Assembly (NCBI RefSeq): GCF_019733355.1
Contig: NZ_JAIHLQ010000001.1
Coordinates: 186,001 to 250,000, forward strand
Direction of reading: 5' to 3'
Length of the DNA: 64,000 bases
Origin: Pseudomonas baetica
Lineage (GTDB): Bacteria > Pseudomonadota > Gammaproteobacteria > Pseudomonadales > Pseudomonadaceae
A model generated the notes under the pieces. The model made no database searches. It saw nothing but the letters and a program-made list of their open reading frames with translations, and was not told the DNA's origin. A program made the translations under genes and the position numbers. Position 1 is the first letter of the stretch. Each line of letters opens with the position of its first letter. Positions 53,101 through 62,683 of this stretch are shown here, in pieces.

Positions 53101-53582
53101 ACTCGGCGTTCGAAACATCGCCCGCCGCCGAGTTCACGGCTGTTCGCTGCCGCGACAAGGCGTTGCTGCACAAGGCCAGAGAAGAAAACATCATCGTCAG
53201 TGACATAAGCGGTATCGCCCAGGGTTTGAGCGTAGACACGCTCAAACTGCCGGATGAGCACATCTTCCAGGAGGGCGACCCAGAGCACTATTCGATGGTC
53301 TATTTCCTCGAAGTTGCCCGTCAGTGCTACATGCAGATTGCCCACAGCCATCTACGAATCCCACTCAATACCCCGATGAACCTGCTGGCCTTGAGTTTCA
53401 CTCTCGATCGGCCAATCCCCAGGAACAGCCCGCTGTCGTTGGCACCGCAAGGCGGTTTTGACGCGCAGGATCAGCCCTTCAAAACGAACCGTATCTACAT
53501 CGACCTGTTCAACCGGGGCGAAAAAATCGGTCAGGCGAGCATTACCGCACAAGTGCTGAGTCAATCCGCGCCGGCTGCGTGA
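50166..53582 (+). CDS. ketosynthase - KS-like - AfsA-type double-hotdog fusion
   Basis: A 1138-residue protein with three parts. Residues 1-430 are an active-looking ketosynthase: DTACSS with Cys169, THGTGTPLGD with His302 and KSVIGHPLAAAGG with His342. Residues about 440-790 look like a second KS fold without a Cys (GFHQTLVGTPGLFW at the equivalent place), like a chain length factor. The C-terminus is two hotdog repeats: EAHPYFFDHPLDHIPGILLLEG starts at residue 888 and matches the AfsA pattern, and PEHYSMVYFLEVARQ repeats it. Overall order recalls PfaC (KS-CLF-DH-DH). The start at 50166 follows AGGAG. No acyltransferase domain is present. Product unknown. Confidence 0.85.
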   Translation: MSGAVTTEDDFCFSAMAGEFPGAPSTDALWHLLAQGQVAPIDSMLTRWELDKASIYSAKKGEKDRTYLDSAFCLADDASTPSRHEGRQVAIGKKVLQTLLTQLAAQGSVLIKERTALVVATSWSDESYFVTGVCATANTPRGYTPGEQVAELAAAFALGGPALSVDTACSSFPYAIDMAQALVNSGQADNAIVMALNTVLPPALFLGFSQLTAFSSRAQMQAFGQDADGIVPGECAVAFLVEPVSQALIAKRRPLGVLRALGLSADGAEGSVFAPGKQAQCTAYQRAYVGLDPNDVDYIETHGTGTPLGDATELDSLNSFFAPHRADGKKIMIGSIKSVIGHPLAAAGGASLAKALMILRHKGIPPQPDYRPSAKVDETCLKLATAQVQPLADRQSAVRVGISSFGFGGANAHLVVDEYIPDNRPTVPRVAPGVLMLDLAIVEAEAAIGSHFSLQALKQQLDQPAAPSVSFPYGRFVDCAATAGQPLLGKFLSLDRVIDIDGFGMGPKHLAHVDPFKLLITDRINHLLQRLPGVAGSPDTAMVMCCNMGGERFSNAYSGAHTFYSQAQGMPPGVEVTDVATMLPNMLSGYPAKIFDFKGFHQTLVGTPGLFWQTLLASQQWFKEGVTTLLLGAGRFISGEIEIERARHSATLQGEGVGVIALRPYLPDSSDKPLLVIRAAVLAHAANSLQEACQLLGKTLSQYQNIEVCELQPDATHASSSLQEMTGFLAEASGIETLLAVLLSASVHTVIEVREAGKAVMWLFTEKLREWRTTAAEPTAAVKHPFTLRFAHSAPQQLQKVISPARPVSLVREPRHDGVDVLELSELLTNTLLSGLRVRTRAMEGLFALHRGAEAQRHAHWQRRPENIVIANVQRGPQSLHAQLVVNEAHPYFFDHPLDHIPGILLLEGVLQLIELAIPPLSGRVAYVKNLSIKFQQYVQKQGAIDLHLEQGKDPQVFNAKVMQAGKLMCTCILGMAYNSAFETSPAAEFTAVRCRDKALLHKAREENIIVSDISGIAQGLSVDTLKLPDEHIFQEGDPEHYSMVYFLEVARQCYMQIAHSHLRIPLNTPMNLLALSFTLDRPIPRNSPLSLAPQGGFDAQDQPFKTNRIYIDLFNRGEKIGQASITAQVLSQSAPAA

Positions 53583-53611
53583 CAGCCCCCCCACACAACA
53601 AAGGTGTCGCC

Positions 53612-54085
53612 GTGAACGATGTAAATGTGCAAGTCCGAGTCAAATCGACGCCTTCTGAAATCTGGGAGATCTGGAGCAACTTCTCAGAAGCGCCGTTATG
53701 GGATACCGACGTCAGACATTGTGAACTCGATGGCCCGTTCCAGCCTGGAACGCGGGGCAAGTGCGTCCTCAAGAATGGCCTGAGCATGCCACTGAAACTG
53801 GAAGCGGTGAGGCTGCATGAAAGCTATCGGAACACGGCAAGATTGCTTTGGATCGATCTCGAGTTCGATCACCGGATGCATAGACTTTCCCCGCATGAAA
53901 CCCAGATCACCCACAGCGCGAAGATCTCCGGCCCCTTCAGTTTTTTATACCGCGGGCTGTTACGAAAAATGCTGACGGCAGCCATGACCACCGCACTGGC
54001 CAACCTGCGCACCCTGGCGGAACAACGAGCTAAAGCGATGAGCAACCTCGTGTTCGAAAAACCTGACGCGCATTTACAGCACTAA
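53612..54085 (+). CDS. SRPBCC family protein
   Basis: A 157-residue helix-grip protein; NVQVRVKSTPSEIWEIWSNFSEAPLWD opens the fold and FLYRGLLRKMLTAAMTTALANLRTLAEQR forms the long C-terminal helix. Such proteins act as cyclases, aromatases or ligand carriers in polyketide pathways. The GTG start at 53612 has AAAGG 7 bp upstream and puts the first strand at the N-terminus; an upstream GTG at 53579 overlaps the preceding stop. It follows the KS fusion by 29 bp. Confidence 0.82.
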   Translation: MNDVNVQVRVKSTPSEIWEIWSNFSEAPLWDTDVRHCELDGPFQPGTRGKCVLKNGLSMPLKLEAVRLHESYRNTARLLWIDLEFDHRMHRLSPHETQITHSAKISGPFSFLYRGLLRKMLTAAMTTALANLRTLAEQRAKAMSNLVFEKPDAHLQH

Positions 54086-54169
54086 AAAATACCGGGAACA
54101 GGCGTGTTGAACGCTCACGCCTGAACAAGATTCGCCTACTTATCGATAACGGCACACTTCGGACCGAGC

Positions 54170-54868
54170 ATGAACCTACCAAAAAACACTCAGTATCTCG
54201 TGATGGGCGTCATAGGCATGGGCTTTGTCAGCCCAGCGTCCAGTTCCGCCGACACGCTCGGCCCCTACATCAGTGTCATGGGCGGCCTGAACTGGGTTGC
54301 GCCGCAAAACCTTAATCAGAACAACCTCGATTTTGTCGAGATGCAGTTCAATCACCCCTTAAACTCCGGCTACGCCACGGGACTGGCATTGGGCTGGCGA
54401 TTCCCCGTCGGGCTCAGACCCGAAGTGGAGCTCAGTTACCGCAAAAACACTCTCACCCAATTCAATAACCGGGTCTACGAAGGCGGCGGGAGCATCCCGG
54501 GCAAAGGCAAAGAGGAAGTCACCAGCCTGATGGCCAACCTCTGGTATGACTTCCTGAATCTCCCGGCGCCCTTCAGTCGGTTCACGCCCTACATGGGTGG
54601 CGGCCTGGGCTATAGCACCGTGTCAATCAGTGGCCTGGAAGCCGGCGGCGTCCATTTCGGCAATACTCATCGCGACAACGTATCGGCCTATCAACTCGGA
54701 GCCGGGGTAAGTTTCGAGCTCACCGATCAATGGTCCACGTCCCTGGATTATCGATACTTCAAGACTCGCGATGCGCACTTCGGTGACATTCAAGGCCTGC
54801 CCCAAGGCGATGTGCGCACGGACTACAGCGCCCAGTCATTAATGCTCGGCCTGCATTATTGGTTCTAA
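54170..54868 (+). CDS. outer membrane beta-barrel protein
   Basis: A 232-residue protein. A signal peptide (about residues 1-27, ending SSSADT) precedes alternating strands of the OmpA/OmpW-like barrel: GPYISVMGGLNWVAP, GYATGLALGWRFPVGLRPEVELSYRKN, FTPYMGGGLGYSTVSISG, SAYQLGAGVSFELTDQWSTSLDYRYFKTRD, and a final LMLGLHYWF ending in Phe. It may help release the product of the cluster or protect the envelope; inferred from its place 84 bp after the SRPBCC gene. Confidence 0.85.
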   Translation: MNLPKNTQYLVMGVIGMGFVSPASSSADTLGPYISVMGGLNWVAPQNLNQNNLDFVEMQFNHPLNSGYATGLALGWRFPVGLRPEVELSYRKNTLTQFNNRVYEGGGSIPGKGKEEVTSLMANLWYDFLNLPAPFSRFTPYMGGGLGYSTVSISGLEAGGVHFGNTHRDNVSAYQLGAGVSFELTDQWSTSLDYRYFKTRDAHFGDIQGLPQGDVRTDYSAQSLMLGLHYWF

Positions 54869-54980
54869 GCGGTTAAATGCATCGATGCCTTGCACGGCGT
54901 TACTTTGACAAGCCTGCGGATTGAATAACGCCACTGCTGTTCCACGACGATATTCGGTGTCTCTCCATTTCGATGCCACC

Positions 54981-55082
54981 GTGTCTGTTGAAGTTAGCGA
55001 AACTTTCATGGCCGATCTCAAAGCAGATGTCTGCAACTGACATCTCTGTTTGCAACAACAGCCGGCCGGCGCGCTGAAGGCG
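54981..55082 (-). pseudogene. remnant of an AraC-type DNA-binding domain
   Basis: In one minus-strand frame, about 34 codons read RLQRAGRLLLQTEMSVADIC followed by FEIGHESFANFNRH, an unmistakable piece of the second helix-turn-helix of AraC regulators. No start, N-terminal domain or proper C-terminus follows (HGGIEMERH... is out of register). It lies just downstream of the porin gene and likely marks a gene destroyed when this region was assembled. Confidence 0.7.
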
Positions 55083-55104
55083 TGCTGGCCGGTGCGTTCG
55101 AACA

Positions 55105-56691
<1,587 letters not shown>

Positions 56692-56796
56692 TTATTGTTT
56701 TGTTCCCGCGACCGGCCATTTTTCGTGAGTTGTGAATTGTCGCAATCGACGAAAAAAAGGATGCCCCATCGCAAATACGCTGCTACATTTGGCGAT

Positions 56797-56808
56797 GTTA
56801 ACGTTAAC
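56797..56808. promoter_or_regulatory. LacI-family operator
   Basis: GTTAACGTTAAC, a perfect 12-bp palindrome with the central CG typical of LacI/GalR operators. It lies between the divergent porin and importer genes, 31 bp before the binding-protein ATG; the LacI gene of the same cluster is its likely partner. Confidence 0.75.
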
Positions 56809-56838
56809 TTTTCTAAAAACAAAAATAAAGGGTGCTCA

Positions 56839-58113
56839 ATGAAACATCTGAAATCTCTCCTGCCACCAGCATTAATCATTCTCTGTGCCGCACTTCCATC
56901 CGTCTCGAGCGCCGCCGATTTGACGATCTCGTGCGGTGCAGTGGGTGCCGAGTTACAGCTCTGCAAGGAGGCTGTCGAGGCGTGGTCGAAACAGACCGGC
57001 AACAATGTCGAGGTGGTTTCCACGCCTAACTCGGCGACCGAGCGGTTGTCGTTCTACCAGCAGATCCTCAGTGCGCAGTCCGGCGACATCGACATCATTC
57101 AAATCGATATGGTGTGGCCGGGAATGCTGGCCAAACATCTGCTGGATCTGCGCGAGGTGCTTCCTGCTAATGCGACCCAGGGCTACTTCCAGGCACAGGT
57201 GGACAACGCCACGGTGAACGGACGGCTGGTAACGATGCCGTGGTTCACTGACTCGGGCCTGTTGTATTACCGCAAGGACTTGCTCGCGAAGTACCACCAG
57301 CCGGTTCCCCGGACCTGGGAAGAAATGACCGCGACCGCCAGAAGTATTCAACAGGCCGAGCGCACTGCCGGGAACCCCAATGCGTGGGGTTACATTTTTC
57401 AAGGGCGTGCCTACGAGGGCCTGACGTGCAATGCGCTGGAGTGGATCAGCAGCCAACCGGAAGGCGGACTGGTCAATTCACGAGGCGACATCGTGGTCAA
57501 CAATCAGGCCTCCAGAACCGCTTTGACCCTGGCGAAAAGCTGGGTCGGAGACATCTCCCCGAGGGGCGTGCTCAATTACACCGAGGAAGAAGGGCGTGGC
57601 GTATTCCAATCGGGAAATGCGCTGTTCATGCGTAACTGGCCGTATGTCTGGGCCCTGGTTCAAAGTCAGGACAGTGCCGTAAAAGACAAGGTTGGGGTCG
57701 CTCCCCTGCCCCGTGGCGGCGAAGCTGGCACACATGCCTCCACCCTCGGTGGCTGGGGCCTGGCGGTATCGCGTTACAGCGCCCATCCAAAGCTTGCCGC
57801 AGAACTGGTGAGTTACCTGACCCGCGAGCAAGCGCAAAAACATCGAGCCCTGACGGGCGGCTATAACCCGGTTATCGAATCGCTGTATCAAGACCCCGAA
57901 TTGCTCGCGGCCATGCCTTATTACGCTCAGTTGCACAGCATTCTCAATGATGGGGTGATGCGCCCCGCCTCCATCACTGCCGATCGCTATCCACGGGTCT
58001 CCAATGCGTTCTTCGATCGAGTGCATGGCGTACTGGCGGGCGAGTTGCCTGTCGATCAGGCACTGGCCGAACTGGAAAGCGAACTCACGCGCATCAAACG
58101 CCGGAACTGGTAA
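56839..58113 (+). CDS. ABC transporter sugar-binding protein
   Basis: A 424-residue periplasmic binding protein of SBP family 1. Signal peptide about residues 1-24 (LPPALIILCAALPSVSSAAD). The body shows DIDIIQIDMVWPGMLAKHLLDL, MPWFTDSGLLYYRKDLL and NALFMRNWPYVWALVQ, typical of the disaccharide/trehalose-maltose binding type. The start at 56839 follows AAAGGGTG; the upstream frame is leader. It heads an operon with two permeases, an ATPase and GH32, pointing to sucrose or a related fructoside. Confidence 0.92.
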   Translation: MKHLKSLLPPALIILCAALPSVSSAADLTISCGAVGAELQLCKEAVEAWSKQTGNNVEVVSTPNSATERLSFYQQILSAQSGDIDIIQIDMVWPGMLAKHLLDLREVLPANATQGYFQAQVDNATVNGRLVTMPWFTDSGLLYYRKDLLAKYHQPVPRTWEEMTATARSIQQAERTAGNPNAWGYIFQGRAYEGLTCNALEWISSQPEGGLVNSRGDIVVNNQASRTALTLAKSWVGDISPRGVLNYTEEEGRGVFQSGNALFMRNWPYVWALVQSQDSAVKDKVGVAPLPRGGEAGTHASTLGGWGLAVSRYSAHPKLAAELVSYLTREQAQKHRALTGGYNPVIESLYQDPELLAAMPYYAQLHSILNDGVMRPASITADRYPRVSNAFFDRVHGVLAGELPVDQALAELESELTRIKRRNW

Positions 58114-58134
58114 GCCACAAGGAAGGAAATCACC

Positions 58135-59097
58135 ATGTCTGTCTCTACTACCCATGCCCCTTGTGACGAGTTGCTGGTCACCAGGGAAACGCCCGTGCAA
58201 CGTCGCCGAGTACGCGCTGCCTGGCTGTTTCTGACGCCGATGTTGCTGTGCCTGGCCCTGGTGGCGGCCTGGCCGCTACTGCGCACATTCTGGTTCAGCC
58301 TGACCGACGCCAACCTGGCGGACACGGGTGGCGGAACCTTCATTGGCTTGAGCAATTATCTGTTCCACAGCAGCACCGGCTGGTCGGGGATCCTGGTCGA
58401 TCCGCAATGGTGGAATGCGGTGCGTAACACCTTGCATTTCACTGTGGTGTCAGTGGGACTGGAAGTCGTACTGGGGCTGCTGGTGGCGTTGCTGTTGAAC
58501 ATCAAGTTCACCGGCCGTTCGTTGGTGCGTGCGTTGATTCTGATTCCCTGGGCGATTCCTACCATTGTCTCGGCGAAGATCTGGTCATGGATGCTTAACG
58601 ACCAGTTCGGCATCATCAATCATATGATGCTGAGCCTCGGCCTGATTGACGCGCCCCTGGCCTGGACGGCAGATGCGGATCTGTCGATGTGGGCGGTGAT
58701 CATCGTCGACGTCTGGAAGACCGTCCCTTTTGTCACGCTGCTGATGCTCGCGGCCTTGCAGATGTTACCGAGCGATTGCTACGAAGCCGCCAGGGTCGAT
58801 GGCATTCATCCGCTGAAAGTGTTCTGGCGTGTCACGCTGCCACTATTGATGCCCGCACTGCTGGTGGCGGCGATCTTCCGCATTCTCGACTCTCTGCGCG
58901 TATTCGACGTCATCTATGTGCTGACCTCGAACTCTTCGAGCACCATGAGTATGTCTGTCTATGCCCGCCAACACCTGGTGGAGTTCCAGGATGTTGGCTA
59001 TGGCAGCGCGGCCTCGACGCTGCTGTTTCTGGTCGTAGCGGTAATCGCCATGCTTTATCTCTACCTCGGACGCCGTCAAATGGAGGTTCGGTCATGA
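58135..59097 (+). CDS. ABC transporter sugar permease (MalF-like)
   Basis: A 320-residue inner-membrane protein with six transmembrane helices and the EAA loop (DCYEAARVDGIHPLKVFWRVTLPLL). The first helix is LFLTPMLLCLALVAAWPLLRTFWFSL. The stop overlaps the start of the second permease by 4 bp (ATGA), so the two are co-translated. Confidence 0.92.
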   Translation: MSVSTTHAPCDELLVTRETPVQRRRVRAAWLFLTPMLLCLALVAAWPLLRTFWFSLTDANLADTGGGTFIGLSNYLFHSSTGWSGILVDPQWWNAVRNTLHFTVVSVGLEVVLGLLVALLLNIKFTGRSLVRALILIPWAIPTIVSAKIWSWMLNDQFGIINHMMLSLGLIDAPLAWTADADLSMWAVIIVDVWKTVPFVTLLMLAALQMLPSDCYEAARVDGIHPLKVFWRVTLPLLMPALLVAAIFRILDSLRVFDVIYVLTSNSSSTMSMSVYARQHLVEFQDVGYGSAASTLLFLVVAVIAMLYLYLGRRQMEVRS

Positions 59098-59936
59098 GCC
59101 CACGCCTACTGAAAAAAGCGCTGTTGCGCCTCGGATTCTGGTGTCTGATCGGGGTTTTGCTACTGTATGCGGTCTTCCCTTTCTACTACGCCATCGTGAC
59201 TTCGCTGAAGCCATCCAGCGCCTTGTTCGAGGTGAGCTACTGGATAGAAACTCCCGACTTCTCCAATTACGCGGCGGTACTCCACCAAGCCTCTTTCCTG
59301 CGGGCTATCGGTAACTCATTAGTGGTTGCGCTGTGCGTGGTGACGCTGGCGCTGTTCCTCAGCGTGACCGCTGCCTATGCCTTGGGAAGGGTGAAATTCC
59401 GTGGGCGTGGCACGGTTTTGATGATGGTTCTCGGCGTGTCGATGTTTCCCCAAGTCGCTGTACTGTCCGGGCTGTTCGAAGTGATCCGCGCCCTGGGTCT
59501 GTACAACACGTCTTTGGCGTTGATCCTGAGCTACACGATTTTCACCCTGCCCTTCACCGTCTGGGTGCTCACCACGTTCATGGGCCAACTGCCCCATGAA
59601 CTGGAGGAAGCGGCAATCATGGATGGCGCCTCGCCCTGGGTCACGCTTACCCGAGTGCTGTTGCCGTTGCTATGGCCCGCACTGGTCACCACGGGTTTGT
59701 TGGCGTTCATCGCCGCGTGGAACGAGTTCCTGTTTGCCCTGACCTTCACCCTCACCGACACCCAACGCACCGTGCCAGTCGCCATCGCCTTGATTTCCGG
59801 CGGCAGCCCCCATGAGTTGCCTTGGGGATTGTTGATGGCCGCCTCGGTGGTGGTCACCGTCCCACTGGTGATTCTGGTGCTGATCTTCCAGCGCCGAATC
59901 GTTTCCGGTCTCACTGCCGGCGCGTTAAAGGGTTGA
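59094..59936 (+). CDS. ABC transporter sugar permease (MalG-like)
   Basis: A 280-residue permease. Six helices; EAA loop in ELEEAAIMDGASPWVTLTRVLLPLL. The N-terminal LYAVFPFYYAIVTSLKPSSALF is the usual MalG-type opening. Starts at the ATGA overlap with the preceding gene. Confidence 0.92.
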   Translation: MSPRLLKKALLRLGFWCLIGVLLLYAVFPFYYAIVTSLKPSSALFEVSYWIETPDFSNYAAVLHQASFLRAIGNSLVVALCVVTLALFLSVTAAYALGRVKFRGRGTVLMMVLGVSMFPQVAVLSGLFEVIRALGLYNTSLALILSYTIFTLPFTVWVLTTFMGQLPHELEEAAIMDGASPWVTLTRVLLPLLWPALVTTGLLAFIAAWNEFLFALTFTLTDTQRTVPVAIALISGGSPHELPWGLLMAASVVVTVPLVILVLIFQRRIVSGLTAGALKG

Positions 59937-59963
59937 TGCCCAACAAAGACAAGGAACAGCATC

Positions 59964-61109
59964 GTGATCAAATTGAAACTGGACAACGTGAACAAACAAC
60001 TGGGCGGCGCACGGATTCTTCGCGACGTCAGCCTGGAGATCGCTGCGGGTGAATTCGTGGTGTTCGTCGGTCCTTCGGGCTGCGGAAAGTCGACCCTGCT
60101 GCGACTGATCGCCGGACTGGATTCGATCTGCGGCGGCGACCTGCTGATCGACGGGCGACGGGTCAACGACCTGGAACCGCGCGAGCGTGGCGTCGGCATG
60201 GTGTTTCAGTCTTATGCGCTGTACCCGCACATGAGCGTCTACGACAACATCAGCTTTGGTCTCAAACTGGCCAAGACTGAAAAGAGCAGCCTGCGCGAGC
60301 GCGTGCTGAAAACAGCGCAAATCCTGCAATTGGACAAACTGCTGCAACGCAAACCAAAAGAACTGTCCGGAGGACAGCGTCAGCGTGTGGCCATGGGCAG
60401 AGCCATGGCGCGTGAACCGGACATTTTGTTGTTCGATGAGCCGCTTTCGAATCTGGATGCATCCTTGCGGGTGCAGATGCGCAACGAAATCGCACGGCTG
60501 CATGATCGACTGGCCTCGACCATGATCTACGTCACCCACGATCAAGTGGAAGCGATGACCCTGGCTGACAAAATTGTGGTGCTCAATGGCGGTCGCGTAG
60601 AACAGGTCGGCTCACCGCGCGAACTCTATGAGCGCCCGGCCAGTCGCTTTGTTGCCGGTTTTCTCGGTTCGCCAAAAATGAACTTCCTTGCGGCGCGCCT
60701 GCATGCGCCGGGCGAAACCAGCCTGATCGACACCGCCGTTTTGGGTATGACCACCCTGCCCTTCGACAGCTCGAACCTGGCGGCGGGCACGCAGTTGAGC
60801 CTCGGAATTCGTCCGGAGCACGTCTCGCTCAAGGCGGCGGATGGAACCGCCGGCATCCTCGTGACAGGTGTCGAATACCTGGGCAGCGAAACATATGTGC
60901 ACCTCGAAACAGGTCAGGACGAGCCACTGATCTGTCGTTGTGAGGTCAGCGCCGGATGGCAGGCGGGCGATCGGGTCGAACTGCAACTGGACATCGACAA
61001 CCTGCACCTGTTCGACGCCGACGGCGCAGCCTTGAAGCGCCATCCACAAGCCATTGAAACCCTGCCGGATGGCGTCCCTCTGCGCCCGATACGGGCACGT
61101 GCCCTATGA
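59964..61109 (+). CDS. ABC transporter ATP-binding protein (MalK/UgpC type)
   Basis: A 381-residue ATPase powering the importer. Walker A GPSGCGKSTLLRLIAGL, signature LSGGQRQRVAMGRAMAREPDILLFDEPLSNLD, H-loop VTHDQVEAMTLA. A C-terminal TOBE/regulatory domain (about 240-381: LGIRPEHVSLKAADG) is as in MalK. Its stop overlaps the start of the GH32 gene (ATGA). Confidence 0.94.
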   Translation: MIKLKLDNVNKQLGGARILRDVSLEIAAGEFVVFVGPSGCGKSTLLRLIAGLDSICGGDLLIDGRRVNDLEPRERGVGMVFQSYALYPHMSVYDNISFGLKLAKTEKSSLRERVLKTAQILQLDKLLQRKPKELSGGQRQRVAMGRAMAREPDILLFDEPLSNLDASLRVQMRNEIARLHDRLASTMIYVTHDQVEAMTLADKIVVLNGGRVEQVGSPRELYERPASRFVAGFLGSPKMNFLAARLHAPGETSLIDTAVLGMTTLPFDSSNLAAGTQLSLGIRPEHVSLKAADGTAGILVTGVEYLGSETYVHLETGQDEPLICRCEVSAGWQAGDRVELQLDIDNLHLFDADGAALKRHPQAIETLPDGVPLRPIRARAL

Positions 61110-62608
61110 CCTTGTCTTTGAAGCCCCTGAGCGATCCAATGCCTTGCACCCTTGACCTTGCGCAGCGTGCGCTGAGTGATGGCCTGTCCCGCGTCATCCA
61201 GGATTATCGACCCGGTTATCACATTTCTCCGCCGGCAGGCTGGATGAACGACCCTAACGGGGTCGTGTACTTTCGGGGCGAATATCACGTTTTCTATCAA
61301 CACTACCCTTTCGAAGCGAAATGGGGCCCTATGTATTGGGGGCACGCCAAGAGTGCCGATCTCGTTCATTGGCAGCACCTACCCATAGCGCTGGCACCCG
61401 GCGATGACTTCGACCGTGACGGATGTTTTTCCGGTAGCGCTGTGGTGTGCGCAGATACCCTGGCACTGATCTACACCGGACACACCTGGCTGGGGGAAGT
61501 GGGTGACGAGCGCTTGATCCGTCAAGTGCAGTGCCTGGCAACCAGCACCGATGGCATCCGGTTCGTCAAGCATGGCGCCGTCATCGAGACCGCGCCGCAA
61601 GACACGATCATGCACTTTCGTGACCCCAAGGTATGGAAGGAGGATGACTATTGGTACCTCATTGCCGGCGCACGTCTGGGCGATAGGCCGCTGCTCCCGC
61701 TGTACCGTTCCACGGATCTGCACGTTTGGGAGTTCCTTGACTATGTTTCCGGCGGCAGCGAGGGCGATGGCTATATGTGGGAGTGCCCGGATCTGTTTCG
61801 ACTGAACGAACGTGATGTGCTGCTCTACTCACCCCAAGGCATGTCATCCCAAGGTTACGATCGGCTCAACAAATACCAGACCGGTTACCGAGTGGGCCGA
61901 CTCGACAGCGACTGGCACTTCACTGGCGGGCCTTTTATCGAGCTGGATAACGGCCACGATTTCTATGCCGCGCAAACGCTATTGGCCGCCGATGGTCGGC
62001 GCCTCGTGTGGGCATGGCTCGACATGTGGGAAAGCCCGATGCCGAGCCAGGCCCATCACTGGTGCGGCATGCTCGGTTTGCCACGCGAACTTGAACTGTG
62101 CGCCGATCGCCTTTGCGTGTTTCCGGCACGGGAGCTCACCGCTCTGCGCAAGACGCTATTGCCTAGCACGCCGTGGTGGGAGGAGTCGGGAGCCCGGTGG
62201 GTGCCAGAAGTGAGTGGCGATATGCTCGAAATCCATGTGCATCTGGACTTGCTCGGCTGTACCGACGGCCACCTGGGCATCGCCTTGCGCTGCAGCGTCG
62301 ATGGCCAGGAAGAAACCCGGCTCTACTACGATGCGGCACTACAGCGTCTGGTGCTTGACCGTAGCCGCTCGGGTGCGCAAGTCACAGGTCAACGCAGCGT
62401 GTCGATAGACCCGACACATGAGCGACTGGAACTGCGGGTGTTCCTGGATCGCTCGTCCATTGAGGTGTTCGACGAAAACGGGCGCTTCAGCCTCAGCAGT
62501 CGCCTCTACCCACAGCCCGGCAGTCTGGGTGTGAAGCTTCTTGCAAGCGGCAGTGGCGGGCGCGTCTCGATTCCCAGGGCATGGCCTCTCGCCTCGGGAT
62601 GGCTATGA
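61106..62608 (+). CDS. GH32 beta-fructofuranosidase (sucrose hydrolase)
   Basis: A 500-residue GH32 enzyme cleaving beta-fructosides such as sucrose. The three family motifs are present: WMNDPNG with nucleophile Asp49, FRDPKV (transition-state Asp) and WECPDLF (acid/base Glu). The C-terminal beta-sandwich includes LELRVFLDRSSIEVFDENGRFSLSSRLYP. There is no signal peptide, so cleavage is cytoplasmic after import by the ABC system; no PTS is present, so the substrate need not be phosphorylated. Translation is coupled to the ATPase gene. Confidence 0.92.
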   Translation: MTLSLKPLSDPMPCTLDLAQRALSDGLSRVIQDYRPGYHISPPAGWMNDPNGVVYFRGEYHVFYQHYPFEAKWGPMYWGHAKSADLVHWQHLPIALAPGDDFDRDGCFSGSAVVCADTLALIYTGHTWLGEVGDERLIRQVQCLATSTDGIRFVKHGAVIETAPQDTIMHFRDPKVWKEDDYWYLIAGARLGDRPLLPLYRSTDLHVWEFLDYVSGGSEGDGYMWECPDLFRLNERDVLLYSPQGMSSQGYDRLNKYQTGYRVGRLDSDWHFTGGPFIELDNGHDFYAAQTLLAADGRRLVWAWLDMWESPMPSQAHHWCGMLGLPRELELCADRLCVFPARELTALRKTLLPSTPWWEESGARWVPEVSGDMLEIHVHLDLLGCTDGHLGIALRCSVDGQEETRLYYDAALQRLVLDRSRSGAQVTGQRSVSIDPTHERLELRVFLDRSSIEVFDENGRFSLSSRLYPQPGSLGVKLLASGSGGRVSIPRAWPLASGWL

Positions 62609-62683
62609 GCAGCGTCACTCGAGTCGCGAGAAGCGCGGGCGATGTGTCATGATTCTGCGTCAATCTGATCGGTTTCGCCTGAC

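Noticed and set aside
50166..53582. Polyunsaturated fatty acid synthase (PfaC)
   Set aside because: KS-CLF order is similar, but there are no PfaA, PfaB or PfaD genes and the hotdog motif looks AfsA-like.
57290..57320. TTGCTCGCGAAG in the accessory block resembling a REP
   Set aside because: It lies inside the binding-protein coding sequence without the GTGGGAGC partner; chance match.
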